The translations under genes and the position numbers were made by a program. A stretch of 64,000 nt of DNA from Gudongella sp046224405 (GTDB lineage Bacteria > Bacillota > Clostridia > Tissierellales > Tissierellaceae), in the NCBI RefSeq assembly GCF_046224405.1, contig NZ_JBJXRK010000002.1, positions 124,001 to 188,000 on the forward strand, read 5' to 3'. The notes under the pieces were generated by a model, which was not told the origin of the DNA, searched no databases, and was given only the letters and a program-made list of their open reading frames with translations. Below, piece after piece: positions 40,787-48,697 of the stretch. Each line of letters opens with the position of its first letter. Position 1 is the first letter of the stretch.

Positions 40787-42385
40787 ATGAACTTGGAATT
40801 TAATTTTCTATTATGGCTTATGGCAGCCTTACCCATACTACTGCTGCTTCTCTTTATGGTTGGATTAAAATTGTCAGCTCTCAAGGCTGCTCCCGTTTCA
40901 CTTCTGGTTACCCTTTTTACTGCAATATTCATTTTCAAGGCTACTCCCCAGCTGATACTTGTTGAATCAGGCAAGGCTCTTTGGAGTTCAGTAAGCATAA
41001 TTTCAGTGGTGATCACTGCCATATTGCTATATGAGACAAGCAGAGAAGCCAAGGCCTTTGATACACTCAATCAGGCCTTTGTAGATGCCGCTCCCAATGA
41101 GCTTCTAAGGATTATTCTTATTGGTGTTGTATTTTCAAGCTTTCTCCAAGGTGTAACAGGTTTCGGAGTTCCCATACTGGTAACAGCTCCTCTGCTCATT
41201 GGAATTGGGGTTGCACCTATCTGGGCAGTTGTGATTCCTCTTATAGGGCATTGTTGGGCAGGTACCTTTGGCACTCTTGCACTTGCTTGGCACGCGTTGA
41301 TTCTGCAGACCGACCTTAGCTCTACAGTATGGGCTGCATTTTACGCTTCATTACTCCTTTCAGTTCTGAACATTTCATCAGGCTTTACGATCGCTTGGTT
41401 CTACGGTGGTATTAAAGCAATTGGCAAAGGCTTCATTGCTATTCTAGCGGTGTCCATTACACAGGGCTTTGGACAAATCCTTATGACACAGCTCAATCCC
41501 GATCTTGGGGTATTTGTTCCAAGTGCCGCTTCAGCAGGTGTTTTGCTTTTGGTTTCAAGAATGAAAATTTACAGAGATAGCTGGTCAGTTATTGATAGTA
41601 AAATAATGGAATTCTCAAAAGCTGAAAAGTATGATGATGCAGAACATGATATGAGTGTGTTCCAGGCATTTTTCCCATATGTTGCCATGACTGTCATAAC
41701 CCTTTCCATTTTGCTTATATTACCACTGAATGAATTTTTTGGATCCTTAGCTTATGGACCAAGCTTTCCAGCTTCCTCCACAGGTCTGGGAGTCCAGAAT
41801 GCTTCAGTTGATATGTATGCACCAGTTAAACCCTTTACACATGCTTCCTTCTTCTTGGCCTTATCTGCACTAATGGGATATGGGTTTTATCTGAGGAGAT
41901 CCTTTGTAAGAAAGGGCAGCCTTTCATTGGTTGTCACAAGGACTCTTAGAAAGGCTCTTCCTTCAAGCATAGCAATACTATCACTTATGGGCATCTCACG
42001 ATTGATGACCGGCTCAGGTCAAACAGAGATCCTATCCTATGGTGTGGCTTCATTGTTCGGCAATCTCTACTCTGGAATCAGTCCATTTGTGGGTCTTATC
42101 GGAGCCTTTATCACAAGCAGCAACATGTCCTCGAATATACTTTTTGGTGGATTTCAATACTCTCTATCGGAAATCCTTCAGGTAGATAGCTTCCTTCTTC
42201 TTGGTGCCCAGACTGCCGGTGGAAGCATTGGCACCTCCATAGCTCCCAGCAATGTTGTCCTAGGAGCAACAACTGCAGGTATACTTGGCAAGGAAGGCGA
42301 CATCCTACGTAAAATTCTTCCCTTTGTAATTTCAGTTACGGCTCTTTTCGGAGCAATAACACTTGCATGGACACTATATCTCTAA
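40787..42385 (+). CDS. Lactate-permease (LctP) family transporter; candidate oxamate exporter
   Basis: 532 aa with about 13-14 membrane helices and the LctP pattern FSSFLQGVTGFGVPILVTAPLL, VIPLIGHCWAGTFGTLALAW, and near the end SSNMSSNILFGGFQYS and LGAQTAGGSIGTSIAPSNVVLGA. The family carries L-lactate and glycolate with protons. Here it is next to and divergent from the oxamate-forming genes, and oxamate is a close analogue of lactate and pyruvate, so oxamate (or glyoxylate/glycolate) transport is the likely job. No lactate dehydrogenase gene is near. The ATG follows TTTTGGAGGTATACAT. Head-on to replication. Confidence 0.85.
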   Translation: MNLEFNFLLWLMAALPILLLLLFMVGLKLSALKAAPVSLLVTLFTAIFIFKATPQLILVESGKALWSSVSIISVVITAILLYETSREAKAFDTLNQAFVDAAPNELLRIILIGVVFSSFLQGVTGFGVPILVTAPLLIGIGVAPIWAVVIPLIGHCWAGTFGTLALAWHALILQTDLSSTVWAAFYASLLLSVLNISSGFTIAWFYGGIKAIGKGFIAILAVSITQGFGQILMTQLNPDLGVFVPSAASAGVLLLVSRMKIYRDSWSVIDSKIMEFSKAEKYDDAEHDMSVFQAFFPYVAMTVITLSILLILPLNEFFGSLAYGPSFPASSTGLGVQNASVDMYAPVKPFTHASFFLALSALMGYGFYLRRSFVRKGSLSLVVTRTLRKALPSSIAILSLMGISRLMTGSGQTEILSYGVASLFGNLYSGISPFVGLIGAFITSSNMSSNILFGGFQYSLSEILQVDSFLLLGAQTAGGSIGTSIAPSNVVLGATTAGILGKEGDILRKILPFVISVTALFGAITLAWTLYL

Positions 42386-42393
42386 AATGGCAC

Positions 42394-42430
42394 AAAAAAA
42401 GGAAGAGTGGAGTTTCCACGCTTCCTTGAT
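42394..42430. terminator. Bidirectional terminator between the permease and M23 genes
   Basis: GGAAGAGTGG / CCACGCTTCC, a 10-bp stem with one mismatch and a 5-nt loop; on the minus strand it is followed by TTTTTTTG, on the plus strand by TTGATTTCTATTT. It lies between convergent stops. Confidence 0.7.
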
Positions 42431-42432
42431 TT

Positions 42433-44115
42433 CTATTTATATATATGTCTGCTTGGGTTCTGGTGAGATCCATTTAAAAGAACCTCAAAATGCAGGTGCG
42501 GACCTGTTGATCTACCTGTGCTACCCATTGCAGCTATGTGCTGACCTCTGTAAACTCTGTCTCCTGACTTAACATACATCTTGCTTAAATGTGCGTATCT
42601 AGTTACATACCCATTTTCATGGTTTATCTCAATCATATATCCATAGCTTCCCTTGTAACCTGCAAAGGTAACCCTGCCTCCGTCGGCTGCAAATACCTTT
42701 GTTCCTGTGCTGTTTGCAAGGTCGATTCCCCTGTGCATACTACCATTTCTCATTCCATAGGGAGAAGATAGTCTACCACTGGTTGGAACCATAAAGGACC
42801 CTGTGGCTGCCGTCTTTGGCAATTCCTTTGTACCTTGTCTTATAACCTCTGTTACAGGTTCGACTATTACTTTCTCGCTTATAATTTCCTTCTCATCAAC
42901 AATTCCATTCAATTTCGTAACATTTGCAACTATCTCTGATTTTCCTTTTTCACCCTTGGTGATTATCTTCTTCTGATTCTTATACATTGAATCATCTGTC
43001 TCTATTTTCGTCTCATAATTCGTATCTTCAGTATAATGTACCTGCTCAACGGTTCTAACTGTAAGAAGAGGTGTAGGTACAAACAGATTTACCTCATCTC
43101 CTGGCTTAAGTGCCTGTGAATCCTGATCTGGGTTTGCGGTTAGCAGCTCCTCAACCGTAGTGTCATACATTCTTGCTATAATCCAGTAGCTCTCTCCAAC
43201 CTCTACTATGTGCGTCCTCATTTCCTCTTTACCTTCCCTGATTCTAGCCACTGTTTCATCAGGGTCTGCAAGCTTGTTGAAACTTGTCTCCACTTTTATT
43301 ACCTCTATATCCTCTGTAAAGTCAACTTCCTTGATATCTGCGTCATTGTCCACAACCGGTGCATTTACTTGAGCCTTAACCTCTTCCTGAGCTTTTCCGT
43401 CAATTGTAAGATTGATTACATCTCCTGGCTTTAGTCTTGAAGGATTAACTCCAGGATTAGCTTCCTCAAGAGCTGTTGCGGTTAAATTGTATTGCCTGGC
43501 TATTGTCCAGTAATTGTCGCCATCCTCTACAGTGTGGGTTTTTGGAGCAGATATCTCCTCAACCTGACCCCCTGTAGCCTCTGTATCCTGTTCTTGTGCA
43601 AGCTGTGGAAGGTATGATGATTTTACTGTATCCAGTATATACTCCACTTCCTGCCCCGACTTGAAGATTCCAAAACTTTCTCCGTCTACGATCAGCTCAA
43701 ATCCAGCAACGCTTACATTTATGTTATCTTTTATATTTGATTTAATTTCATTTGCCGTTGACAAAGCCTCGTCCTTGGCGTTTGTTTCCTTAAAATCAAG
43801 CTCTTTGTCAAGTACAACTCCCATGTCATATGTACTCTTGAGACTTTCCTTTAGTTCTCCATAAACCTCCAGCGCTTCCTCTTCTGTCCTTACAACTCCT
43901 ATGTGCTCATCTCCCAGATAAACATCAAATGCCTTGGTTCTTGTGTCATTTACCGAGTAGCTGACAAAGCTTACCCCCACAACTGCCACCGCTGTCATCA
44001 CTGCCAGAAATCTTCTGAACCTGTTGTTGTTAAGGTTCCATTTTTTATTATTCCCTATTATGTCAATTTTAGTTTTACTCTTTATAAAGTCAAATATTGA
44101 GGAATCAAACTTCAT
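42433..44115 (-). CDS. Cell-wall endopeptidase with two LysM, one G5 and an M23 domain
   Basis: 560 aa. One N-terminal membrane helix (about 35-53) then an extracytoplasmic chain: a helical region (about 60-180), LysM 1 (HTVEDGDNYWTIARQYNL, about 195-245), LysM 2 (HIVEVGESYWIIARMYDT, about 300-350), a G5-type domain (ITKGEKGKSEIVANV...EVIRQGTK, about 390-450) and a C-terminal M23 LytM domain with HRGIDLA and YGYMIEINHENGYVTRYAHL...GPHLHFEVLL, all zinc ligands present. It should cut peptidoglycan cross-bridges at the membrane surface. The ATG at 44115 follows GGAGGCGATTTATTG; a TTG is one codon earlier. A WalR box and promoter lie upstream. Confidence 0.9.
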   Translation of the reverse strand: MKFDSSIFDFIKSKTKIDIIGNNKKWNLNNNRFRRFLAVMTAVAVVGVSFVSYSVNDTRTKAFDVYLGDEHIGVVRTEEEALEVYGELKESLKSTYDMGVVLDKELDFKETNAKDEALSTANEIKSNIKDNINVSVAGFELIVDGESFGIFKSGQEVEYILDTVKSSYLPQLAQEQDTEATGGQVEEISAPKTHTVEDGDNYWTIARQYNLTATALEEANPGVNPSRLKPGDVINLTIDGKAQEEVKAQVNAPVVDNDADIKEVDFTEDIEVIKVETSFNKLADPDETVARIREGKEEMRTHIVEVGESYWIIARMYDTTVEELLTANPDQDSQALKPGDEVNLFVPTPLLTVRTVEQVHYTEDTNYETKIETDDSMYKNQKKIITKGEKGKSEIVANVTKLNGIVDEKEIISEKVIVEPVTEVIRQGTKELPKTAATGSFMVPTSGRLSSPYGMRNGSMHRGIDLANSTGTKVFAADGGRVTFAGYKGSYGYMIEINHENGYVTRYAHLSKMYVKSGDRVYRGQHIAAMGSTGRSTGPHLHFEVLLNGSHQNPSRHIYK

Positions 44116-44183
44116 CAATAAATCGCCTCCAAGCTGCGCCCTCCATTTGGGCTATTATTTGAATCCAATATAGTTACAGAATT

Positions 44184-44200
44184 TGTAACCGTTTTGTAAC
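44184..44200 (+). promoter_or_regulatory. WalR box downstream of the M23 gene's start point
   Basis: TGTAAC-CGTTT-TGTAAC is a perfect WalR consensus direct repeat, in the reverse orientation to the gene. A further GTTACA just left of it makes an inverted pair. It lies at about +6 to +22 relative to the predicted start, which suits repression. Confidence 0.65.
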
Positions 44201-44212
44201 ATTAACATAAAC

Positions 44213-44270
44213 ATTATACCAATTAGGGCCCACAAATACAACCTGCTTGGAACAATTTCGCTGTACAGCG
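44213..44270 (-). promoter_or_regulatory. Promoter of the M23 gene with an upstream palindrome
   Basis: Leftward TTGTAT (44241-44236), 17 bp, TATAAT (44218-44213). A 12-bp perfect palindrome CGCTGTACAGCG lies at 44259-44270, 18 bp upstream of the -35, and could be an additional operator. Confidence 0.7.
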
Positions 44271-44290
44271 CTAATGAAAGTGTTTTCCCG

Positions 44291-44327
44291 TAAAAAAACC
44301 CCTTATCACTGTTATAGTGTGGGGTTT
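44291..44327 (-). terminator. Terminator after the lipid kinase gene
   Basis: Leftward AAACCCC, a loop with internal CACT/AGTG pairing, GGGGTTT, then TTTTTAC: a good intrinsic terminator 63 bp past the stop codon at 44391. Confidence 0.75.
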
Positions 44328-44390
44328 GTACGTGTCAAAATATGGAATTTCCTGAAAATTGAATTTGTGAACAAAACTTAACATTTTCAG

Positions 44391-45269
44391 CTAGACGATT
44401 ACTTCCAATTTCTGGCTGGACAGGTAAAACTCAATTACTTCGTCCTCAACCTCAAAAAGCTCTCCGTCTATGTTGAGCAATTCACCCTGCTTCAATGCGA
44501 CCTTTATATTTCTCCCTTTGAAGAACTCAACATGCTTTGTATACTTTATATGCTCTCCCTTGAAAATGGAAGGAAAAAGAAATAGAATCTTGAGATTGCT
44601 GATATCCTTAACGACGCAGACATCCAGCATGTCGTCATAGATGCTTGCCATTGGAAGCATTTTCATCCCCCCTCCATAGGACTGCCCATTTCCAACAGCT
44701 ACAAGGGTTGCCTTTCTGCGAATCGGGATACCGTCTATTTCCATTTCAATTTCTCTGCTACTATAGGTAAGTAGACCCGCCAAAACGCCCAATATATAGG
44801 ATGCCTTTCCCTTTATTAACTTCTTAATCCTGTCTGTCTCCTTCACAACCCATGCATCAAAGCCCACACTTGCTATATTAAAGAAGTAGTCTCCTCTGAC
44901 CTTTCCAAGATCGATTCTAACGGTATCTCCCATCAGTAGCCTTTCCATGGCTTTATCTCTATCCAAATTCAACTTAAGAGCCTGGGCCATGTCATTTCCT
45001 GTTCCAGATGGAATTATCCCTAGAATTCCATAACCTCGTTGAAGTATCCCCTTTGCAACCTCATTGGCTGTACCATCTCCTCCCACTGCAACACATATGT
45101 TGTACTGTGGAGAATTGATCACCATTTCCGTGGCTTCCTTAGGCTTTGTGGTAACTGCTATTTTATGTTCCTTATCGGTTTTTGACATATAGTCCTGGAT
45201 AAATTTAACATATGCCCTTGTTCTTCCACTTCCTGCAGTTGGATTTATAATAAAAAGATATCTATCCAT
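44391..45269 (-). CDS. Diacylglycerol/lipid kinase family protein (YegS/BmrU type)
   Basis: 292 aa. RYLFIINPTAGSGR at the start, the nucleotide motif VAVGGDGTANEVAKG and GIIPSGTGNDMAQ are the three conserved blocks of the diacylglycerol-kinase catalytic domain. A basic insert and VAVGNGQSYGGGMKMLPMA follow. It phosphorylates a lipid at the membrane face, probably diacylglycerol. It follows DUF4446 by 12 bp and is in the same operon. Confidence 0.88.
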   Translation of the reverse strand: MDRYLFIINPTAGSGRTRAYVKFIQDYMSKTDKEHKIAVTTKPKEATEMVINSPQYNICVAVGGDGTANEVAKGILQRGYGILGIIPSGTGNDMAQALKLNLDRDKAMERLLMGDTVRIDLGKVRGDYFFNIASVGFDAWVVKETDRIKKLIKGKASYILGVLAGLLTYSSREIEMEIDGIPIRRKATLVAVGNGQSYGGGMKMLPMASIYDDMLDVCVVKDISNLKILFLFPSIFKGEHIKYTKHVEFFKGRNIKVALKQGELLNIDGELFEVEDEVIEFYLSSQKLEVIV

Positions 45270-45281
45270 AAGCTTCTCCTG

Positions 45282-45800
45282 TTACAGTATTTTTTCAGCA
45301 CTCTCGCCCATTAGTGCCCTGTTTATTGCTGCCATTTCCTCTGGGGACAAGGGCACGTTGCAGTTGGCATTCTGGATTGGCTTGGCAAACATCACTGCCT
45401 GCTCCCTTCCGTATATGCTGGTAAGAACAAATCCGTTATTGTAGGCATCCAACAGGGCTATTGAGAAGCTTAACTCACTTCCAGTGTCTGCAAATGCATT
45501 GTATCTTACAAAGCCCATTTTCTGAATGGTGAAAGTGAGCTTGGTCTCCAGAGTTTCAATATTGTCCTCTAGAAGGTTTATATCCCTGTTAAGACTGCTT
45601 AGTTCAGTATTAATCTTTATAAAAAGGTCCTCAATATTAGCTCCGGATAATCCCCTGGTCAGGGAATCATATCTTTCCTTGTGCTTTTTATATTCCCTGA
45701 TCTGTGCAATATAAAGGAAAATAACAATTAAAAGTGCCGCTGACAGGCCTATTATAAAATAGGTTGAATTGTATTCGATAAAATCCAGAACCTGTATCAT
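45282..45800 (-). CDS. DUF4446-family membrane protein
   Basis: 172 aa from the ATG at 45800 after ATAGGAGTGATGGG; the frame opens earlier but overlaps the upstream gene without a ribosome site. One N-terminal membrane helix (about 12-33), a coiled-coil region (about 40-100: IEDLFIKINTELSSLNRDI) and the DUF4446 signature QKMGFVRYNAFADTGSELSF with VLTSIYGREQAVMFAKPI. Function unknown. The family is common near parB and dnaA in Clostridia. Confidence 0.85.
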   Translation of the reverse strand: MIQVLDFIEYNSTYFIIGLSAALLIVIFLYIAQIREYKKHKERYDSLTRGLSGANIEDLFIKINTELSSLNRDINLLEDNIETLETKLTFTIQKMGFVRYNAFADTGSELSFSIALLDAYNNGFVLTSIYGREQAVMFAKPIQNANCNVPLSPEEMAAINRALMGESAEKIL

Positions 45801-45810
45801 CCCATCACTC

Positions 45811-46953
45811 CTATAGCTCTTTTGAAATTCTATGGAGAGCTCTGACTGCATAATCAAGCTCCTCCTGCGTGTTGAATGGTCCGAAGCTGAATCTGACAGC
45901 TCCCTGCTCCATGGTGCCTATGGTCTCATGAGCCAAAGGTGCACAATGCAGCCCTGGCCTTACATATATTCCAAACTCCTCATTCAGGACAAAGGACACC
46001 TCTGATGAATCCAGGTCCCTGATATTAAGGGCTACAACTGCTCCCTGCTTTGAAGTATCCAGTGGCCCGTAAAGTCTTATTCCATCAATCCTGGCCACTT
46101 CTTGGATGAAGTAGCTTGTCAGTTCTTCTTCGTGGTTTCTTATATTATCGATTCCTCTTTTGTTGATGTACTCGATTCCCTTGCCCAGACCTATTATTCC
46201 TGGAGAACTAGGTGTTCCGCTTTCAAATTTGTCCGGCATTTCCTCAGGCTGGTTCAATGAATAGGACGCACTGCCAGTGCCACCTTGAATGAACTGGTCT
46301 ATCTGAAGTTCTTCCCTTATATATAGCCCCCCTGTTCCCTGAGGACCCAATAGTCCCTTGTGTCCAGGAAAAGCAATCATGTGAACCCCCAGCTCTTCAG
46401 CATTGATTGGATAAACACCTGCGGACTGGGCCGCATCCAGAAGATACGCTATCCCGTGTTCTCTCGCAATTATTCCAATCTCCTTTACAGGCATAATAGT
46501 ACCTGTAAGGTTTGATACATGTGTGGTAACTATCAGTTTTGTATTCCTCTTAATTGCATTTCTTATTTCATCTGGATCTATCTGACCGTCCTTATGTGCC
46601 CATACGATTGTATTCTCAACACCAATTGACTCCAGGTGCTTTATGGGTCTTAGGACAGAATTATGCTCCATTGAAGTCGTAATGACGTGATCCCCCGGTT
46701 TAAGCAATCCCTTGATGGCAATATTTAAACTTTCTGTGCAATTGTAGGTAAAGACTATATTCATCGGGTTCTTAACGGAAAAAAGCTTTGCAACTACCTC
46801 TCTGGTCTCATAAATCCCCCTTGATGCCCTTAGAGCCAGGTCATGTCCTGACCTCCCAGGGTTTGCCCCATACTCTGTCATTGCCTTGTATATCTCTTCA
46901 TACACTTCCTGTGGCTTTGGAAATGTAGTCGCTCCATTATCAAAATAGTACAT
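45811..46953 (-). CDS. Cysteine-desulfurase-like class V aminotransferase
   Basis: 380 aa. YYFDNGATTFPKPQEV at the start, TYNCTESLNIAIKGLL, TTSMEHNSVLRP, LLDAAQSAGVYP (PLP Asp and His/Gln) and the PLP lysine in AFPGHKGLLGPQGTGG; near the end PGLHCAPLAHETIG carries the Cys that would take sulfur as persulfide. This subgroup (a clostridial relative of SufS) is often found by itself next to DUF4446. It probably mobilises sulfur from cysteine or selenocysteine; no Suf/Isc scaffold gene is near. Confidence 0.85.
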   Translation of the reverse strand: MYYFDNGATTFPKPQEVYEEIYKAMTEYGANPGRSGHDLALRASRGIYETREVVAKLFSVKNPMNIVFTYNCTESLNIAIKGLLKPGDHVITTSMEHNSVLRPIKHLESIGVENTIVWAHKDGQIDPDEIRNAIKRNTKLIVTTHVSNLTGTIMPVKEIGIIAREHGIAYLLDAAQSAGVYPINAEELGVHMIAFPGHKGLLGPQGTGGLYIREELQIDQFIQGGTGSASYSLNQPEEMPDKFESGTPSSPGIIGLGKGIEYINKRGIDNIRNHEEELTSYFIQEVARIDGIRLYGPLDTSKQGAVVALNIRDLDSSEVSFVLNEEFGIYVRPGLHCAPLAHETIGTMEQGAVRFSFGPFNTQEELDYAVRALHRISKEL

Positions 46954-47052
46954 ATGTTCACCTCTAGGTATTTCAATTCCATCTTACCTGCTTATTTTAC
47001 CACTTTGAAGGCCTCCTTACAATCTATTAATCCAGATAGCCTACCAAGAAGA

Positions 47053-47085
47053 AATGGGCGAAGAATATTTCTTTCTTCACCCATT
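47053..47085 (-). terminator. Terminator after the cyclodeaminase-like gene
   Basis: AATGGGCGAAGAA / TTCTTCACCCATT, a 13-bp stem with one G-U, then (leftward) TCTTCTTGG. The T-tail is mixed, so efficiency may be moderate. Confidence 0.6.
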
Positions 47086-47110
47086 GCGGACATTAGATCT
47101 CAGTTGTTCA

Positions 47111-47752
47111 CTATGCCTTTAACCTACCGTAGACAACTTCCAAAAGGCTGTCCCTTAGATTTTTACCATCTGCCAATAACTTTTCCACCTTGGCCTCCAT
47201 CTCATTTTTATAAGCCTGATCCTTGATACTCTTAAGGTTGATTGTTACATTAAACAAGGCTCCCTCAAGACCAGCATATGCCAGAAGTGTTCCAACTCCA
47301 ACATCTGTTATGGCATTGATGTTTCCATGCTCTGCAAATACGTCTTGAAGCTTCAATACATCGTAGCATCTTTCTCCGCATCTCAATGGTACCTCAAGTG
47401 CCTTCTTGTAACCTGACTGTATTGCCTCTGATCTGATCTTCTTGTTCTCATCAGTATCCTTTGGAAGCTTGAATGCCTGCATTACATCATCAAATGCAGT
47501 TGAATCCTCATCTACAAGATTCAGAAGCTCATCAACCAAACCCTCCATCTCCTTGAAGTTCTTTTCCATGATTACCTTCTTGTCCTCTGGTACATCTGCA
47601 TAGATCTTCTTGTCTATGGTAAGATTACCCACCATATTCGTAAGGGCTCCTCCAAGACTTCCCACAAGGGCTGCCACGCTTCCTCCACCTGGTGTGGGGC
47701 TCTCACTGGCTACATCGTATACAAAATCCTTTGCTGTTCTTTCAATTAACAT
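47111..47752 (-). CDS. Cyclodeaminase/cyclohydrolase family protein (FchA-like)
   Basis: 213 aa. The signature SESPTPGGGSVAALVGSLGGAL opens the domain, with DEDSTAFDDVMQAFKLPKD and NAITDVGVGTLLAYAGLEGALFN later: the formiminotetrahydrofolate cyclodeaminase / methenyl-tetrahydrofolate cyclohydrolase family. As FchA it would make 10-formyl-THF from methenyl-THF. No glycine or histidine fermentation gene is beside it. The gene lies 19 bp after phzF-like, same direction. Confidence 0.82.
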   Translation of the reverse strand: MLIERTAKDFVYDVASESPTPGGGSVAALVGSLGGALTNMVGNLTIDKKIYADVPEDKKVIMEKNFKEMEGLVDELLNLVDEDSTAFDDVMQAFKLPKDTDENKKIRSEAIQSGYKKALEVPLRCGERCYDVLKLQDVFAEHGNINAITDVGVGTLLAYAGLEGALFNVTINLKSIKDQAYKNEMEAKVEKLLADGKNLRDSLLEVVYGRLKA

Positions 47753-47771
47753 GTTGCACCTCCATGATTTT

Positions 47772-48665
47772 TTAAAATTTTATTATTCCTTCCAATACTA
47801 TCACTGCAGAGCCTCCAACCTTGACTGAGTAATGTCCATCTTTTTCCTTGATATAGCAATTGATTGTACTCGGCCTGTTTAAAGACTCTCCTTGATTTAC
47901 AACAAGGCTGTCTGCACTCAGAAAGCCGTTTTTTCTCAGATAATATATCAAAGCTCCATTAGCAGTTCCAGTTGCAGCCTCCTCATCTATACCCACTGCT
48001 GGTCCAAAATTCCTGGCATATGCTGTCTTCTGTTCATCATCATAGTAAAATGCATGAACACCTGTTACTCCAAGTCTACTGCTTAATTCCTTTAATCTAC
48101 AGAAATCAACCTTCATATCCATCAGACTTTTCTTTCTAGCAATTGGCAGCATAATATCCGGTAGGCCCGTGGATATGATTTCGGGCAGGGCCTCCTTCTC
48201 TCCTATTCCCAGATCATCAGTCTTCAGACCAAAACATTCCAGCAGCTCATTTAGTTCATCTACCGCTCCTCTGGATCTAGGCGTGTCCTGCTCCATAATA
48301 ATATTTACAGGTGAATAATTCTCAAACTGAATCTCGACCCTAAGCGGCCCAACTCCAGTTTCAATGTTAGCGATCTTGCCACCTTTTTCAATTGGCTTTA
48401 TATATCCCTTGTTTGCCAGTGTGTGGACTGCAGCTATGGTGGCATGCCCACATAGGTCCACCTCACAAAGTGGAGTAAAGTACCTTATTTTAAAGTAGCA
48501 GTCATCAAGCTGTCTTACGAAGGCCGTTTCTGACAGGTTCATCTCATTTGCAATTTTCTGCATCTGATCCGATGAAATTCCCTTGGAATTAGTTATAACA
48601 CCTGCAGGGTTTCCACCAAAGGGTTCCTTTGTAAATGCATCAACCTGAAATATATTTACTTCCAT
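47772..48665 (-). CDS. PhzF-family isomerase/epimerase
   Basis: 297 aa. Starts VNIFQVDAFTKEPFGGNPAGVI, has MNLSETAFV with the catalytic Glu, PLCEVDLCGHATIAAVHTL and the mirrored second half GPAVGIDEEAATGTANGALIYYL: the diaminopimelate-epimerase-like fold of PhzF. Family members isomerise various small acids; no phenazine genes are present. The start lies 17 bp from a parS site. Confidence 0.85.
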   Translation of the reverse strand: MEVNIFQVDAFTKEPFGGNPAGVITNSKGISSDQMQKIANEMNLSETAFVRQLDDCYFKIRYFTPLCEVDLCGHATIAAVHTLANKGYIKPIEKGGKIANIETGVGPLRVEIQFENYSPVNIIMEQDTPRSRGAVDELNELLECFGLKTDDLGIGEKEALPEIISTGLPDIMLPIARKKSLMDMKVDFCRLKELSSRLGVTGVHAFYYDDEQKTAYARNFGPAVGIDEEAATGTANGALIYYLRKNGFLSADSLVVNQGESLNRPSTINCYIKEKDGHYSVKVGGSAVIVLEGIIKF

Positions 48666-48681
48666 TGTTTAACCCCCCTTA

Positions 48682-48697
48682 TGTTCCACGTGGAACA
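48682..48697. other. parS site 1
   Basis: TGTTCCACGTGGAACA, a perfect 16-bp palindrome of the Firmicutes parS type (consensus TGTTTCACGTGAAACA), immediately after the parB stop codon. Confidence 0.9.

Noticed and set aside
45282..45857. DUF4446 start at 45857
   Set aside because: This would overlap the aminotransferase gene and has no Shine-Dalgarno; the ATG at 45800 has one.
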